A model generated the notes under the pieces. The model was not told where the DNA came from. It saw nothing but the letters and a program-made list of their open reading frames with translations, and searched no databases. A DNA stretch of 64,000 nucleotides from Haliotispira sp965263485 (GTDB taxonomy: Bacteria > Spirochaetota > Spirochaetia > SP-2023), in NCBI GenBank assembly GCA_965263485.1, contig CBDHHO010000004.1:1302001-1366000 (forward strand), written 5' to 3'. The position numbers and the translations under genes were made by a program. Positions 33,893 through 43,483 of the stretch are shown here, piece after piece. Positions within the stretch are counted from its first letter, which is position 1. Every line of letters begins with the position of its first letter.

Positions 33893-34774
33893 ATGTTGCG
33901 TTTAAAAGGGGATTTGTTCTGGGGCTATTTGCTTGTCGCTCCTGCTATGATCGGGATATTCATTCTCAACCTCTACCCCGCATTGGGGACTATGTATCTC
34001 AGTTTCTTCAAGACAAAGGGCCTTCGCCGTGATATTTTGACTTTTGTTGGCTGGGATAATTACCGGTTTCTGCTGGGGGATCCGACCTTCTGGCAGTCGC
34101 TGAAGAACACTTTGACCTATACTGTAGTCACAGTGCCGCTATCCATTTTCTTCTCACTGATACTTGCCAGCTTGCTCAATACCAATATCAAGGGGAGAGG
34201 TCTGTTTCGCACGATTTACTTTTCCCCGGTAGTGGTTCCCGGGGTTGCTCTGGCCATGATTTGGCTGTATATGTTGCAAAGCAATTATGGCCTGATCAAT
34301 CAGCTTCTGGGAACCAACATTCCTTTCACGACCAATCGTTATTACGCATTGCCTGCAGTTGCCATGGTAGGAATCTGGTCCTCTATAGGCTCCCACATTA
34401 TCCTTTTTTTAGGGGGACTGCAGGGTATTTCAAAGATCTACTATGAAGCATCCCGAATAGATGGGGCCTCTCCGGTGCGCCAATTTTTCAGTATCACGTT
34501 GCCATTACTCTCACCTACAATTTTCCTGGTTGTGATACTTGCGATCATTGGCGGATTACAGGTTTTTGGTTTGCCGCTGCTTATGGTTGGTATCGGCAAT
34601 CCTGCCTACGCCTATACGCGCCCAGTGTTGGAATTTTATTATCGCTACACATTCAATGCAGGAAAATCTGGCATTGGCTCTGTAGTGATCCTAATCTTGT
34701 TGGTTATTATTCTGCTGATTACAGTACTTCAGTTCCGCTTGCAACGCAAATGGGTTCACTACGACCACCAATAA
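33893..34774 (+). CDS. Sugar ABC transporter permease, MalF/UgpA type (importer A)
   Basis: Inner-membrane permease, 293 aa, six predicted helices starting with GYLLVAPAMIGIFILNLYPALGTMYLSF. The EAA loop that contacts the ATPase is visible as EASRIDGASPVRQFFSITLP. It lies 22 bp after the binding protein and just before its partner permease, the CUT1 importer order. Confidence 0.92.
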   Translation: MLRLKGDLFWGYLLVAPAMIGIFILNLYPALGTMYLSFFKTKGLRRDILTFVGWDNYRFLLGDPTFWQSLKNTLTYTVVTVPLSIFFSLILASLLNTNIKGRGLFRTIYFSPVVVPGVALAMIWLYMLQSNYGLINQLLGTNIPFTTNRYYALPAVAMVGIWSSIGSHIILFLGGLQGISKIYYEASRIDGASPVRQFFSITLPLLSPTIFLVVILAIIGGLQVFGLPLLMVGIGNPAYAYTRPVLEFYYRYTFNAGKSGIGSVVILILLVIILLITVLQFRLQRKWVHYDHQ

Positions 34775-34785
34775 GGTTTATCCTG

Positions 34786-35619
34786 ATGGAAAAATCAATA
34801 ACAGCAAGAACAACTTTAGTCTATGTGATCTTGACCATAGTTGGAATTATATTCGTATTCCCATTCCTATGGATGCTCTTAACTTCATTAAAGAATTTTG
34901 ATGACTCTGTCGCCATCCCCCTCCGCTGGCTGCCCCGAAATGGTTGGAAATGGGAAAATTATTTCAGATTATTCACTCTGGTACCATTTGCCCATTTCTA
35001 TTTCAATACGATCGTTCTCGTTTTCTTTCGCATTGTTTGTGCCTTGGGTTTCAGTTCAATGGCGGGCTATGCCTTTGCCCGAATCCCCTTTCCCGGCAGC
35101 AAATTTCTATTTGCTCTGGTGATTTTGCAGTTCATGATACCGGGGTCGGTATTTACCCTCCCTCAATATCGCATGCTGCTCTCTATGGGTATGTTAAACA
35201 CTATGTTCGCCTTGATATTTCCGGGACTGATCAATGTCTTTGGCATATTTTTAATGCGCCAAGGCTACTTGGTTCTTCCAGCAAGTCTTGAAGAGGCTTC
35301 CGTAATGGATGGCTGCAAGCGATGGCAAGTCTTTGCCCATATCTATTTCCCTCTGGCAAAAGCGCCTCTCATTACCTTGAGCATATTCACCATGCTTGGT
35401 ACCTGGAAAGATTTGTTGTGGCCATTGATTGTCAACGACGATCAAAGAAAAATGCCCATTTCGGCAGGGCTTGTGTTTTTGCAGGGGAGTCAGTCAACCA
35501 TAGTTCATAATGGAATTTTGATGGCTGGCTCCGCTCTGACTGTGATTCCTCTGATTGTCTTCTATTTTATTTTTCAACAACATTTCCACTCAGGTATTCA
35601 GATTACTGGCAATAAGTAA
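34786..35619 (+). CDS. Sugar ABC transporter permease, MalG/UgpE type (importer A)
   Basis: 277 aa from ATG 34786 (MEKSITARTTLVY), with AAGG just upstream; the frame extends to 34750 inside the previous gene. Six membrane segments; FPFLWMLLTSLK after helix 1 is the MalG-type signature. EAA loop: EEASVMDGCKRWQVFAHIYFP. It completes importer A. Confidence 0.92.
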   Translation: MEKSITARTTLVYVILTIVGIIFVFPFLWMLLTSLKNFDDSVAIPLRWLPRNGWKWENYFRLFTLVPFAHFYFNTIVLVFFRIVCALGFSSMAGYAFARIPFPGSKFLFALVILQFMIPGSVFTLPQYRMLLSMGMLNTMFALIFPGLINVFGIFLMRQGYLVLPASLEEASVMDGCKRWQVFAHIYFPLAKAPLITLSIFTMLGTWKDLLWPLIVNDDQRKMPISAGLVFLQGSQSTIVHNGILMAGSALTVIPLIVFYFIFQQHFHSGIQITGNK

Positions 35620-35683
35620 GCTAAACAACAATCCAGAATAACTGAAGGATTACAGTTAAGGATCAAGAAAGCACAGGAACAAG

Positions 35684-36610
35684 ATGCATATTAGATTAAA
35701 AACATTTAAAAAATCTTTACCATTTTTAGTAATGCTTTTCCCGGGCATTATATGGGTTCTTATATTGAATTATCTACCCATGGGAGGAATTATTCTCGCA
35801 TTTAAACGCCTTCGCTTCTACGGTGGCTTTGTTCGCTCCGTTTTTTCAAGTGAATGGGTTGGCTTGGATAATTTTCGTTTCCTTTTTGCCTCTGACGATG
35901 CTTGGGTGATTGTTCGAAACACTCTGGCATATAACATCAGCTTCCTTATAGCTGGTCCTGTTTTTGCCATCGGTCTGGCGATTGCCCTGAGTCGCCTTCG
36001 CAGTATAGGGACCCGAAGCACATATCAGACCATGGTTCTGTTTCCTCATTTTGTTTCTTGGGTTGTGGTTAGTTATTTTACTGGTGCCTTTCTCCATCCG
36101 ACCAATGGACTGCTCAATTCTTTGCTTGAAGCTGTGGGAATAGCTCCCGTCAGCTGGTATAACGTCCTTCCTCCTTGGCCATTTATTCTTTTTATTACCA
36201 ATATATGGAAAGGGATTGGATTTGGTGCTGCACTCTATTTGGCATCTATATTAAATATAGATCCCAACTTATATGAGGCGGCCAGAATTGACGGTTCTAA
36301 TGTATGGCAGGAAATCCGACATATAACGCTCCCATCGTTAAAACGAATGATTATAATTTTGTTCTTGCTGGGACTGGGGGGGATTTTCCGAGCAGACTTC
36401 GGCCTGTTTTTCCAAATTCCACGTGATGTTGGTGTCCTCTATCCGGCGACTGATGTCATTGATACTTACGTCTTTCGCGCATTAATCGCTCTTGGCGACA
36501 TTCCAATAGGTACGGCAGTGGGGCTCTTCCAGTCTCTCGTCGGTTTTGTTTTAATATTAATTGTTAATTATTTAGTAAAGTACTTTGATGAAGATAGTGG
36601 GTTATTTTGA
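35684..36610 (+). CDS. Sugar ABC transporter permease, LplB type (importer B)
   Basis: 308 aa. LPFLVMLFPGIIWVLILNYLPMGGIILAFK is the LplB/YteP-type first helix with the conserved YLPMGG. EAA loop EAARIDGSNVWQEIRHITLP. LplB-type permeases serve complex-polysaccharide oligomers (for example rhamnogalacturonan or xylan fragments) in other bacteria. Its stop overlaps the ATG of the next permease. Confidence 0.9.
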   Translation: MHIRLKTFKKSLPFLVMLFPGIIWVLILNYLPMGGIILAFKRLRFYGGFVRSVFSSEWVGLDNFRFLFASDDAWVIVRNTLAYNISFLIAGPVFAIGLAIALSRLRSIGTRSTYQTMVLFPHFVSWVVVSYFTGAFLHPTNGLLNSLLEAVGIAPVSWYNVLPPWPFILFITNIWKGIGFGAALYLASILNIDPNLYEAARIDGSNVWQEIRHITLPSLKRMIIILFLLGLGGIFRADFGLFFQIPRDVGVLYPATDVIDTYVFRALIALGDIPIGTAVGLFQSLVGFVLILIVNYLVKYFDEDSGLF

Positions 36611-37500
36611 TGAATAAAAGCCTGCTTCGCAATCCGAAACAATTGTCCCTGACCGTAGTATTGGGCGTGATAGCTTTTACCAGCATAATGCCCTTAATTC
36701 TGGTTCTCTCCATATCTTTGAGTTCAGAATCAGCCATTGGAAAGTTTGGATACACTTTTTTCCCACGTGAGCTGAGCTTCACCGGTTATCGCTACTTGTT
36801 TATAAACTCCCTTTTAATGCTGCGTGCCTTAGCTGTTACTATTTCTGTCACCGCCATAGGTACTCTACTGGGTATTTTTTTGATGTCGATGTACGCCTAC
36901 CCGCTATCACGTAGCGATTTTGCCTTCCGAAATTTTTTCACTTTCTACATCTTCTTTACCATGCTGTTCAGCGGAGGTTTGGTGCCGTCTTATTTAGTTA
37001 TGACCAAAATTTTAAACCTGCATAATACGCTGGGGGCTTTAATTATCCCCCTTGCATTTAATCCCTTCTATGTAATCGTTCTGAGGACATTTTTTCAGGG
37101 TATTCCTACTTCTATTATTGATTCGGGACGTATTGACGGAGCTGGAGAGTGGACGATTTATCTGCGCATGATCCTGCCGATGTCTGTTCCCGGAATTGCC
37201 ACGATTTCTCTCTTTCTTGCGGTCGCTTATTGGAACGATTGGTTCCAGGCAATGCTGTATATCCGTAGTGATGCCCTGCTTCCAGTGCAGGCCTTACTGC
37301 AACAGATTCAACGGAGTTTAGAATTCCTGACTTCTGCATTCAACGTTAATGCGGGAGTCGTTGCATCACTGGGAGAATTGCCTACCGAAACTGTACGGAT
37401 GGCAATTGTGATTTTGACTACGTTGCCAATTATGCTTACCTACCCATTCTTTCAGCGTTTTTTTATTTCCGGATTGACGATAGGTGCTGTCAAGGGATGA
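36610..37500 (+). CDS. Sugar ABC transporter permease, LplC/YtcP type (importer B)
   Basis: 296 aa from ATG 36610, ATGA overlap with the LplB-like gene. Six helices; the MYAYPLSRSDFAFRNFFTFYIFFTMLFSGG region (MLFSGGLVPSYL) is typical of YtcP/LplC. EAA loop variant: DSGRIDGAGEWTIYLRMILP. Translationally coupled to its partner. Confidence 0.92.
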   Translation: MNKSLLRNPKQLSLTVVLGVIAFTSIMPLILVLSISLSSESAIGKFGYTFFPRELSFTGYRYLFINSLLMLRALAVTISVTAIGTLLGIFLMSMYAYPLSRSDFAFRNFFTFYIFFTMLFSGGLVPSYLVMTKILNLHNTLGALIIPLAFNPFYVIVLRTFFQGIPTSIIDSGRIDGAGEWTIYLRMILPMSVPGIATISLFLAVAYWNDWFQAMLYIRSDALLPVQALLQQIQRSLEFLTSAFNVNAGVVASLGELPTETVRMAIVILTTLPIMLTYPFFQRFFISGLTIGAVKG

Positions 37501-37559
37501 GAATACAAAACAGTATGACCACAAAATAAATTCTAATATCAGAAAGGAGAATTGATATT

Positions 37560-39032
37560 ATGAACAATAAAAAAATAAGGAAAACTTTATATATATTGCT
37601 TTCAGCAGCGATATTTTTTACCTTAATGAGCATGGGGAAAAATTCTGGCTCTGCCGGTAAGAGCGTAAAGTTGCAATGGTACACTGTCGGTGCCAGGCCA
37701 GCAGACGCAGATCTGGTTTTAGGGGAAGTGAACAAGTATCTGGCGCAGCAGGGTGAGGATTATACCATCGATTATGATGGCTTCGGTTATGGAGGTGAAT
37801 TAAATCAGAAAATGAACCTCGTGATTAAGTCAGGAGAACCTGCTGATATCATTTTTCAAGCATCTGATGCAGGCAATTTTTTTAGTAATGCTGCCAATGG
37901 GTACCTGACTGAATTGGACGGAATGCTCGATAAGTTTCCAGCATTGAAGGCCAAGTTTCCTAAGTCATATTGGGATTCTGTTCGGATCAATGGTAAGATC
38001 TATTCAATACCATATGCTCCCGGAGCTTTACAGTATATTATAGGCTTTAAAGGTACGACTATCAATGATTTGGGGCTGGACACGAGTAATGTGAAAACAT
38101 GGGCAGATCTTGCCCCTATATTTGAAGCGGTGCATAAAGTATATCCCACTATGATACTTTTTGATACATCGGCGCATCGTATACGGGCGGACTATCCCTT
38201 TGGTGAAGGGTTTCCAATTGCTCTTTCTTTTGCCGAGCCAGAAAAAGGGTTTCAAGTTTTACCTGATATAAAGGCATATCAAGATCTATCCAAGTTGAAG
38301 AGAGATTGGTATGAAAAGGGCTATATTGCTGAAGATGCTGTAGTTGCAGCTAAAGAAAGTCCGTACCGCCCGAAGAGTTTTACCAACTGGTTCGTGCGCG
38401 CTACTGCGGGCGGGCCTGGTGTTGATGTTTACTTAAGAACCGTCTGGGGCGATGATATCACCATTCAACCAATCATTGGAACAGGGCAGGAGACCAGCAA
38501 TATGCCCAAAGCCGCAATGCTCTCTATTCCCAGCTCTTCGACACACAAAGAGCAGGCTTTGAGTTTTATCAATCGACTGAATACGGATGTGTATATACGC
38601 AATTTGATTGGCAGGGGAATTGAAGGCATACATTACAACAAGGTAGGCGTGGACGCAGAAGGGAATCCGGTGATCGAACAAACCAAGCGGGGCAAAACAG
38701 ATTACAATCCGCCCAACTATGCCATGGGGGGAGGAGATCTCCTCTACGTTCTCAAAGGTATGCCTCTGGATTTAAAAAAACAGCAGAAAGCAGCTTACGA
38801 GGCATCAGAACGTTCACCCGCTCTGGGATTCTCTTTTGATCCAGTCTCGATTCAGCAGGATCTTGCCACTGCACAAGCAATTTCAAAACCTTACATAGAC
38901 AGTCTGAGGTTTGGCGTGATACCGATAGACAGTAGCTTTGCAGAATGGCGCCAAAAACTTAGAAATGCAGGTTGGTACGATGTTGTCGATACCATTAATA
39001 AAGCTTATATGGAGTGGAAGCAAAAACAGTAA
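37560..39032 (+). CDS. ABC transporter substrate-binding protein, LipO/DUF3502-like (importer B)
   Basis: 490 aa, extracytoplasmic solute receptor for importer B. KLQWYTVGARPADADLVLGEVNKYL and GYGGELNQKMNLVIKSGEPADI are hallmark LipO-type segments, and the DUF3502-like C-terminus ends FAEWRQKLRNAGWYDVVDTINKAY (partial quotes). The signal peptide reads LSAAIFFTLMSMGKN: where the lipobox Cys is expected (LMSC) there is Met, so it may be a soluble or uncleaved-anchor protein rather than a lipoprotein. AGAAAGGAG precedes ATG 37560. Confidence 0.9.
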   Translation: MNNKKIRKTLYILLSAAIFFTLMSMGKNSGSAGKSVKLQWYTVGARPADADLVLGEVNKYLAQQGEDYTIDYDGFGYGGELNQKMNLVIKSGEPADIIFQASDAGNFFSNAANGYLTELDGMLDKFPALKAKFPKSYWDSVRINGKIYSIPYAPGALQYIIGFKGTTINDLGLDTSNVKTWADLAPIFEAVHKVYPTMILFDTSAHRIRADYPFGEGFPIALSFAEPEKGFQVLPDIKAYQDLSKLKRDWYEKGYIAEDAVVAAKESPYRPKSFTNWFVRATAGGPGVDVYLRTVWGDDITIQPIIGTGQETSNMPKAAMLSIPSSSTHKEQALSFINRLNTDVYIRNLIGRGIEGIHYNKVGVDAEGNPVIEQTKRGKTDYNPPNYAMGGGDLLYVLKGMPLDLKKQQKAAYEASERSPALGFSFDPVSIQQDLATAQAISKPYIDSLRFGVIPIDSSFAEWRQKLRNAGWYDVVDTINKAYMEWKQKQ

Positions 39033-39059
39033 GTACACTGCGTTGGGGATTTTCTGACC

Positions 39060-39122
39060 AACCAGTTCTATTCCTCTAAGCTTTTATTTCCGCTTGATGC
39101 GGATAGAGGGGCAGGGCTGGTT
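39060..39122 (+). terminator. Nested hairpin after importer B
   Basis: AACCAG...CCTCTA...TCCGC-TTGAT-GCGGA...TAGAGG...CTGGTT forms a three-tier stem between the transporter and glycosidase genes, followed by TTTAAACTTTT. It may attenuate rather than fully stop transcription. Confidence 0.6.
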
Positions 39123-39208
39123 TAAACTTTTATAATAGGTCCCCGAATTCTCCCAAAGCATCATAGAGGTGATTGATGTTATGAAAAAGAAAACAAGGGA
39201 TAGAACCT

Positions 39209-40846
39209 ATGGATAAAACAAACACCGTCAACGCAACGGACTTCGGGGTGGACCCCACGGGGCAACACAACAGCCTGGAACAATTCCGGGAGGCCATTGA
39301 ACGCTTTCGCTCACTGCGGGCAAGTAGATTGCAGATAGCGCCGGGCCGCTACCTGCTGCGCAACGAAGAAGCCGTAAAACTACAAGAAAAGGTGCTGCGC
39401 GGCGAATACGGCATAAACCCGCAAGAAAAAATGTACTACCCGTATGCCCCCTACGTCAGGGGACTGGATTTTTCCGGCATTGAAGGCCTGAGTATTGAAG
39501 CCGAAGGAGTCCTGTTTCTCTGCTACGGCTGGATGGAAATTCTTAGCCTTGAAAATTGCCGCAATATCAGCATTCGGGGCCTGAGTCTGGACTATAAGCG
39601 CAAGCCGTTTTCTGCGGGGCAGGTGTTGGACGCGACGGCTGAATATGTCGATGTACGAGTCGATTCGGAATTTCCCATTGTGGAAAACGTTGCCACGCCC
39701 AGGGCCGAATTCTGGGACAAAAAGGCGCAGAGAATGTACCCCCACTCCGTTGACATTCGGGAAAACCAGTTGCTCTGTGAACAATGCCTGCGCTTGTATG
39801 GAAACTTTCCAGAACTGCCCCCGCCGGAAAATTTGCAGGTCATGCTTCCCCACAGCATGCATTTCCGTCCGGCAATTCTCCTGCACTTGGCGCAGGATAT
39901 CCGGCTGGAGAATGTCAGCATCCACAGCCAGCCGGGAATGGGCATAGTCGGGCATCGAGCCCACAATGTGGTGATGGAAGGCATGCGCATTGAACCGTCT
40001 CTTGGACTGCATCTGTCGACCAATACCGATGCCACCCACTTTACTTCCTGCAGCGGCCTGCTGCGCTTTGCCCACTGCCACTTTGAAGGCCAGGGAGACG
40101 ACGCGACCAATATCCATAACTACTACTATCAGATTAAGAAAAAAATTTCAGCGTGTTGCTACGAAATCACCCTCCTGCGCTCCACCCACGCTCAGGTACT
40201 CGACTATCCCGACCCGGGCGACCGGCTCGCCCTGGTGGAGCGCAGCAGCTTGAAGGAGCTGCAAGAGCTGCAGGTGAAAGCGGTTAAATGCTTTCCCGAA
40301 GCATGGAAGGTGCAGATTGAATTTGACGAAAAACTGCCGGACGGGGCACTGGAAGAGCTGCTGCTGGCCAACGTGAGTCGATTGCCCCGGGTGGAGTTTG
40401 TCCACAGCCGCATTTGTCATCATCGGGCACGCGGTGCGCTGATCAAGAGCCGGGATGTTCTGATTGAAGGCTGCGAGATTGTCGGCAGCACGGGCACAGC
40501 GATTCATGTCGGGGCGGAGTATTTCTGGTACGAAGGGGTCTGCTGTACGGACCTGACAATCCGAAACAACCGCATTCGCGGCTGCGGACTCGGAGACGGC
40601 CAGATCGATGGAGCTTCGGCAATTGCCGTTACGGTTGAGGCAGAAGACAAGAGCACCGTTGGCTTGCACAAGCGGATTGTGATCGAAAACAATGACATCG
40701 AAGTGGAAGGGGATTTAATCGGCATCCGGATCAGTAACGCCGAGGCTGTGCTGCTGCGTGGCAACAGGATCCGGGGCACGGAGCAGCAGATCAAAGTCTG
40801 TCATTCGTCCGATGTCGTATTGAGCGAAGCCCCCTCAACTCCGTAA
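39209..40846 (+). CDS. GH110-like right-handed beta-helix glycosidase (putative alpha-1,3-galactosidase)
   Basis: 545 aa, no signal peptide. Successive short repeats (NISIRGLSLDYK, DIRLENVSIHSQ, DVLIEGCEIVGS, IRNNRIRGCG) give a parallel beta-helix. The block STNTDATHF..SCSGLLRF followed by FEGQGDDATNIH resembles the catalytic region of GH110 enzymes, whose Asp pair hydrolyses terminal alpha-1,3-galactose (including blood-group B antigens) with inversion. A cytosolic location would mean it acts on imported oligosaccharides. A small ORF MKKKTRDRTYG overlaps its start (39181). It heads the glycosidase run. Confidence 0.72.
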   Translation: MDKTNTVNATDFGVDPTGQHNSLEQFREAIERFRSLRASRLQIAPGRYLLRNEEAVKLQEKVLRGEYGINPQEKMYYPYAPYVRGLDFSGIEGLSIEAEGVLFLCYGWMEILSLENCRNISIRGLSLDYKRKPFSAGQVLDATAEYVDVRVDSEFPIVENVATPRAEFWDKKAQRMYPHSVDIRENQLLCEQCLRLYGNFPELPPPENLQVMLPHSMHFRPAILLHLAQDIRLENVSIHSQPGMGIVGHRAHNVVMEGMRIEPSLGLHLSTNTDATHFTSCSGLLRFAHCHFEGQGDDATNIHNYYYQIKKKISACCYEITLLRSTHAQVLDYPDPGDRLALVERSSLKELQELQVKAVKCFPEAWKVQIEFDEKLPDGALEELLLANVSRLPRVEFVHSRICHHRARGALIKSRDVLIEGCEIVGSTGTAIHVGAEYFWYEGVCCTDLTIRNNRIRGCGLGDGQIDGASAIAVTVEAEDKSTVGLHKRIVIENNDIEVEGDLIGIRISNAEAVLLRGNRIRGTEQQIKVCHSSDVVLSEAPSTP

Positions 40847-40998
40847 AAGTATCCTTACTCGCAATCCGTGTCTCTGAAAAACAAAATCATAATTTTATCC
40901 TATCATTTGGTGTTTTTTTCTATTGTTGCTCGATTCTACCCACACTAGACTAAAAAACGGCTGCGCCCAATTCCGTATTTCAGAAGGACCTTTAAATA
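40847..40998. other. Gap upstream of the desaturase gene
   Basis: No gene. TCCTATCATTTGGTGTTTTT near 40897 is similar to a stretch at 31920, a possible short dispersed repeat. Confidence 0.3.
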
Positions 40999-42090
40999 AT
41001 GCCCGACACAAAACCATGGAACCCCCTCAATCCCCTCAACCCTGGGGAAGCCTGGCGAGACCAGAAAATCTCTTGGATACGAGTTCAAATCAGCCCGGAA
41101 GAACTGCGGCACTTTACCCGGCGCAGTAACTGGAAAGGGCTGCTTCACGCCACGGGCTTTCTGATACTGTTGCTCTTGTCGGGAACCTGGGCCTACGGAT
41201 CTCTTGCGCCCGGGCACTGGATTCAACTATTTCTCGCACTTTACCTGCACAGCATTATATTCGGACATATCGGCGATGCCCTGCACGAATTGGGGCACAA
41301 CACCGTCTTTGCCTCGCGCTGGCTCAGCAAACTGTTTATCCGCATCTACGGCCTGATTGCGTGGACCTGGAACCCGTATTTTTATTCTCTGAGCCACAAC
41401 CAGTACCACCACCGCTACACATTGCATCAAGGCAGTGACGGCGAAGATGTTCCCGGTTACCAAGCCCCCTACACGCCTTGGACCGTCGTCAAAATGTTCT
41501 TGCCGACCCTGCAATGGCGCAGCCTGCTGCAAAACCTCGGGCGCCTGCTGACGCTCCGCCCGACCAGCAAAGGCTGGAGAGGTCGGGGCTTTGAACTGGA
41601 TGCCTGGGAACAGTTTATCCTGAACCGGGCGAAGCCCGAAGAAAGAAAGCGGATACGGCGTTTTGGCATCTGGCAACTGCTGGTGCAGCTGATTTTCCTG
41701 CTGCTCTGCGGCTGGTCCGGACTGTGGTTCCTGCCGCTGCTCTGGACGCTGGCCCCCTTCTACGGACCCGGCTTCCACGGCTTTCTCTGCGGGATCCACC
41801 AACATACCGGCTGCAACGCCAATGAACCCGATTTCCGCAAAAGCTGCGGCGATGTGATTCTTGATTCCTTCAGCTCCTTTCTGTACTGGCATATGGAGTT
41901 TCACATCGAGCACCATATGTTTGCGGCGATCCCCTGCTACAACCTCAAAAAATTCTCCCGCTTCGTCTCGGAGCAGCTGCCCGTAAAAGAGAGGCTGTTG
42001 CCCCGCCTGCGGCGGCTGCCACAGCTTTGCCGAGAAAAATACGGCAGCCAAGAGGAATGGTATCAAAACATCGGTCGTTACGAGGGCTGA
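40999..42090 (+). CDS. Membrane fatty acid desaturase
   Basis: 363 aa with four or so membrane segments. The three histidine boxes of the acyl-lipid desaturase/hydroxylase family are intact: HELGHN (residues ~98-103), HNQYHH (~134-139) and HIEHH (~305-309), giving a di-iron site that activates O2. AAGGACC precedes ATG 40999. It is embedded between glycosidase genes with only 14 bp to the GH4 gene, so it is probably cotranscribed. An O2-dependent enzyme is unexpected if the host is an anaerobe; a non-desaturase role in this fold is possible. Confidence 0.85.
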   Translation: MPDTKPWNPLNPLNPGEAWRDQKISWIRVQISPEELRHFTRRSNWKGLLHATGFLILLLLSGTWAYGSLAPGHWIQLFLALYLHSIIFGHIGDALHELGHNTVFASRWLSKLFIRIYGLIAWTWNPYFYSLSHNQYHHRYTLHQGSDGEDVPGYQAPYTPWTVVKMFLPTLQWRSLLQNLGRLLTLRPTSKGWRGRGFELDAWEQFILNRAKPEERKRIRRFGIWQLLVQLIFLLLCGWSGLWFLPLLWTLAPFYGPGFHGFLCGIHQHTGCNANEPDFRKSCGDVILDSFSSFLYWHMEFHIEHHMFAAIPCYNLKKFSRFVSEQLPVKERLLPRLRRLPQLCREKYGSQEEWYQNIGRYEG

Positions 42091-42104
42091 ACAAGGAGTA
42101 ACTT

Positions 42105-43481
42105 ATGCCTAAAATCACCATCATAGGTGCCGGAAGTACGGTATTTGTCAGAAACATTATTGGCGATATCCTCTTCGTGCCCGAGTTCCGGAATACGGAG
42201 TTCGCTCTGTATGACATCAACGAAAAGCGACTGAAAGAGTCGCTGCTGGTCTGCGAGAAAATCAACGAAAAACTCGGTGCCAGGGCGAGCTTTCACATTT
42301 ACTGTGGCCACGGTCAGCATCAGAAAGCGCAGCGCCGGAAAGCCTTGGAAAACAGCCACTTCGTCATCAGCATGTTTCAGATCGGAGGCTACGATCCCGC
42401 CACGCTGATTGACTTCGAAATCTCCCAAAAGCACGGCATCCGCCACACCATCGCCGACACCCTGGGCGCCGCCGGGATTATGCGCGCCCTCCGCTCGGTG
42501 CCGATATTCCTAGAACTCTGCGACGATATGCTGCAAATCTGCCCTAGGGCCTGGCTGCTCAACTACGTCAACCCCATGGCCATGATCAGCTGGGCGGTGA
42601 CCACTCTGAGGCCCCAGATCCAGTACGTTGGCCTGTGTCACTCGGTCCAGGGGACGGCGCACGAGCTGGCCCGCGACCTAGACATCCCGGAAGACAGCCT
42701 CTCCTATTTTGCAGCCGGGATCAACCACATGGCCTTTTATCTGAAATTGGAGCAAGTCCAGGCGGACGGGTCCCACGAGGATCTGTACCCTCAGCTGCGC
42801 GAAGCCTATCAGACGGGACGCGTGCCCAAAGAGAGCGAATGGAATCCCCGCTGTCCCAATCTGGTGCGCTATGAAATGCTTAAGTACCTGGGTTACTTTG
42901 TCACCGAAAGCTCTGAGCACTTTGCCGAATACACGCCGTATTTCATCAAGAACGCCAAGCCGGAATTGATCCGGCGCTTTGGAATTCCGCTTGACGAATA
43001 TCCCCGGCGCTGCCGGGAGCAGATCACCGGCTGGGAAAAGGAGCTGGCCGAAATCCAAAAAGGTATCGACAAGGACATCCTCCCCAGCAACGAATATGCG
43101 TCTAAAATCGTCCGGGCCCTGTGGACGGGGTGCCCGGAGGTGATCAACGGCAACGTGGCCAACCATGGCCTGATCGACAACGTTGCAGACGGAGCCGCAG
43201 TTGAAGTTCCCTGCCTGCTGGACAGCCAGGGAATCCATCCCGTTCAGGTAGGCAAACTGCCGCCGCACTTGGCGGCGCTGATCGGCACCAACGTCAACGT
43301 GCAGAGTCTGTTTGTCGAGGCCTTTGTGCAGGAGGATCCCCAGTGGCTCTACCACGCGGCGATGCTGGATCCCCACACAGCAGCCGAGCTGTCTCTGGAT
43401 GAGATCCATGCCATGACGGCAGAGCTGCTCACCGAGCACAAGAAGCAGCACGCACTCTACCAGCTTCCCGCCTGGGCTTGA
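42105..43481 (+). CDS. GH4 family glycosidase (alpha-galactosidase MelA-like)
   Basis: NAD+ and Mn2+-dependent glycosidase, 458 aa, cytosolic. ITIIGAGSTVFVRNIIGDIL is the Rossmann NAD loop typical of MelA-type GH4. GIRHTIADTLGAAGIMRALRS and LNYVNPMAMISWAV follow. GLCHSVQGT holds the metal-binding Cys and His, and GINHMAFYLKLE the second His. Strong AAGGAGT site before ATG 42105. Substrate alpha-galactoside is inferred from MelA resemblance and from neighbours GH110 and GH36. The stop overlaps the start region of the next gene. Confidence 0.92.
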   Translation: MPKITIIGAGSTVFVRNIIGDILFVPEFRNTEFALYDINEKRLKESLLVCEKINEKLGARASFHIYCGHGQHQKAQRRKALENSHFVISMFQIGGYDPATLIDFEISQKHGIRHTIADTLGAAGIMRALRSVPIFLELCDDMLQICPRAWLLNYVNPMAMISWAVTTLRPQIQYVGLCHSVQGTAHELARDLDIPEDSLSYFAAGINHMAFYLKLEQVQADGSHEDLYPQLREAYQTGRVPKESEWNPRCPNLVRYEMLKYLGYFVTESSEHFAEYTPYFIKNAKPELIRRFGIPLDEYPRRCREQITGWEKELAEIQKGIDKDILPSNEYASKIVRALWTGCPEVINGNVANHGLIDNVADGAAVEVPCLLDSQGIHPVQVGKLPPHLAALIGTNVNVQSLFVEAFVQEDPQWLYHAAMLDPHTAAELSLDEIHAMTAELLTEHKKQHALYQLPAWA

Positions 43482-43483
43482 AA

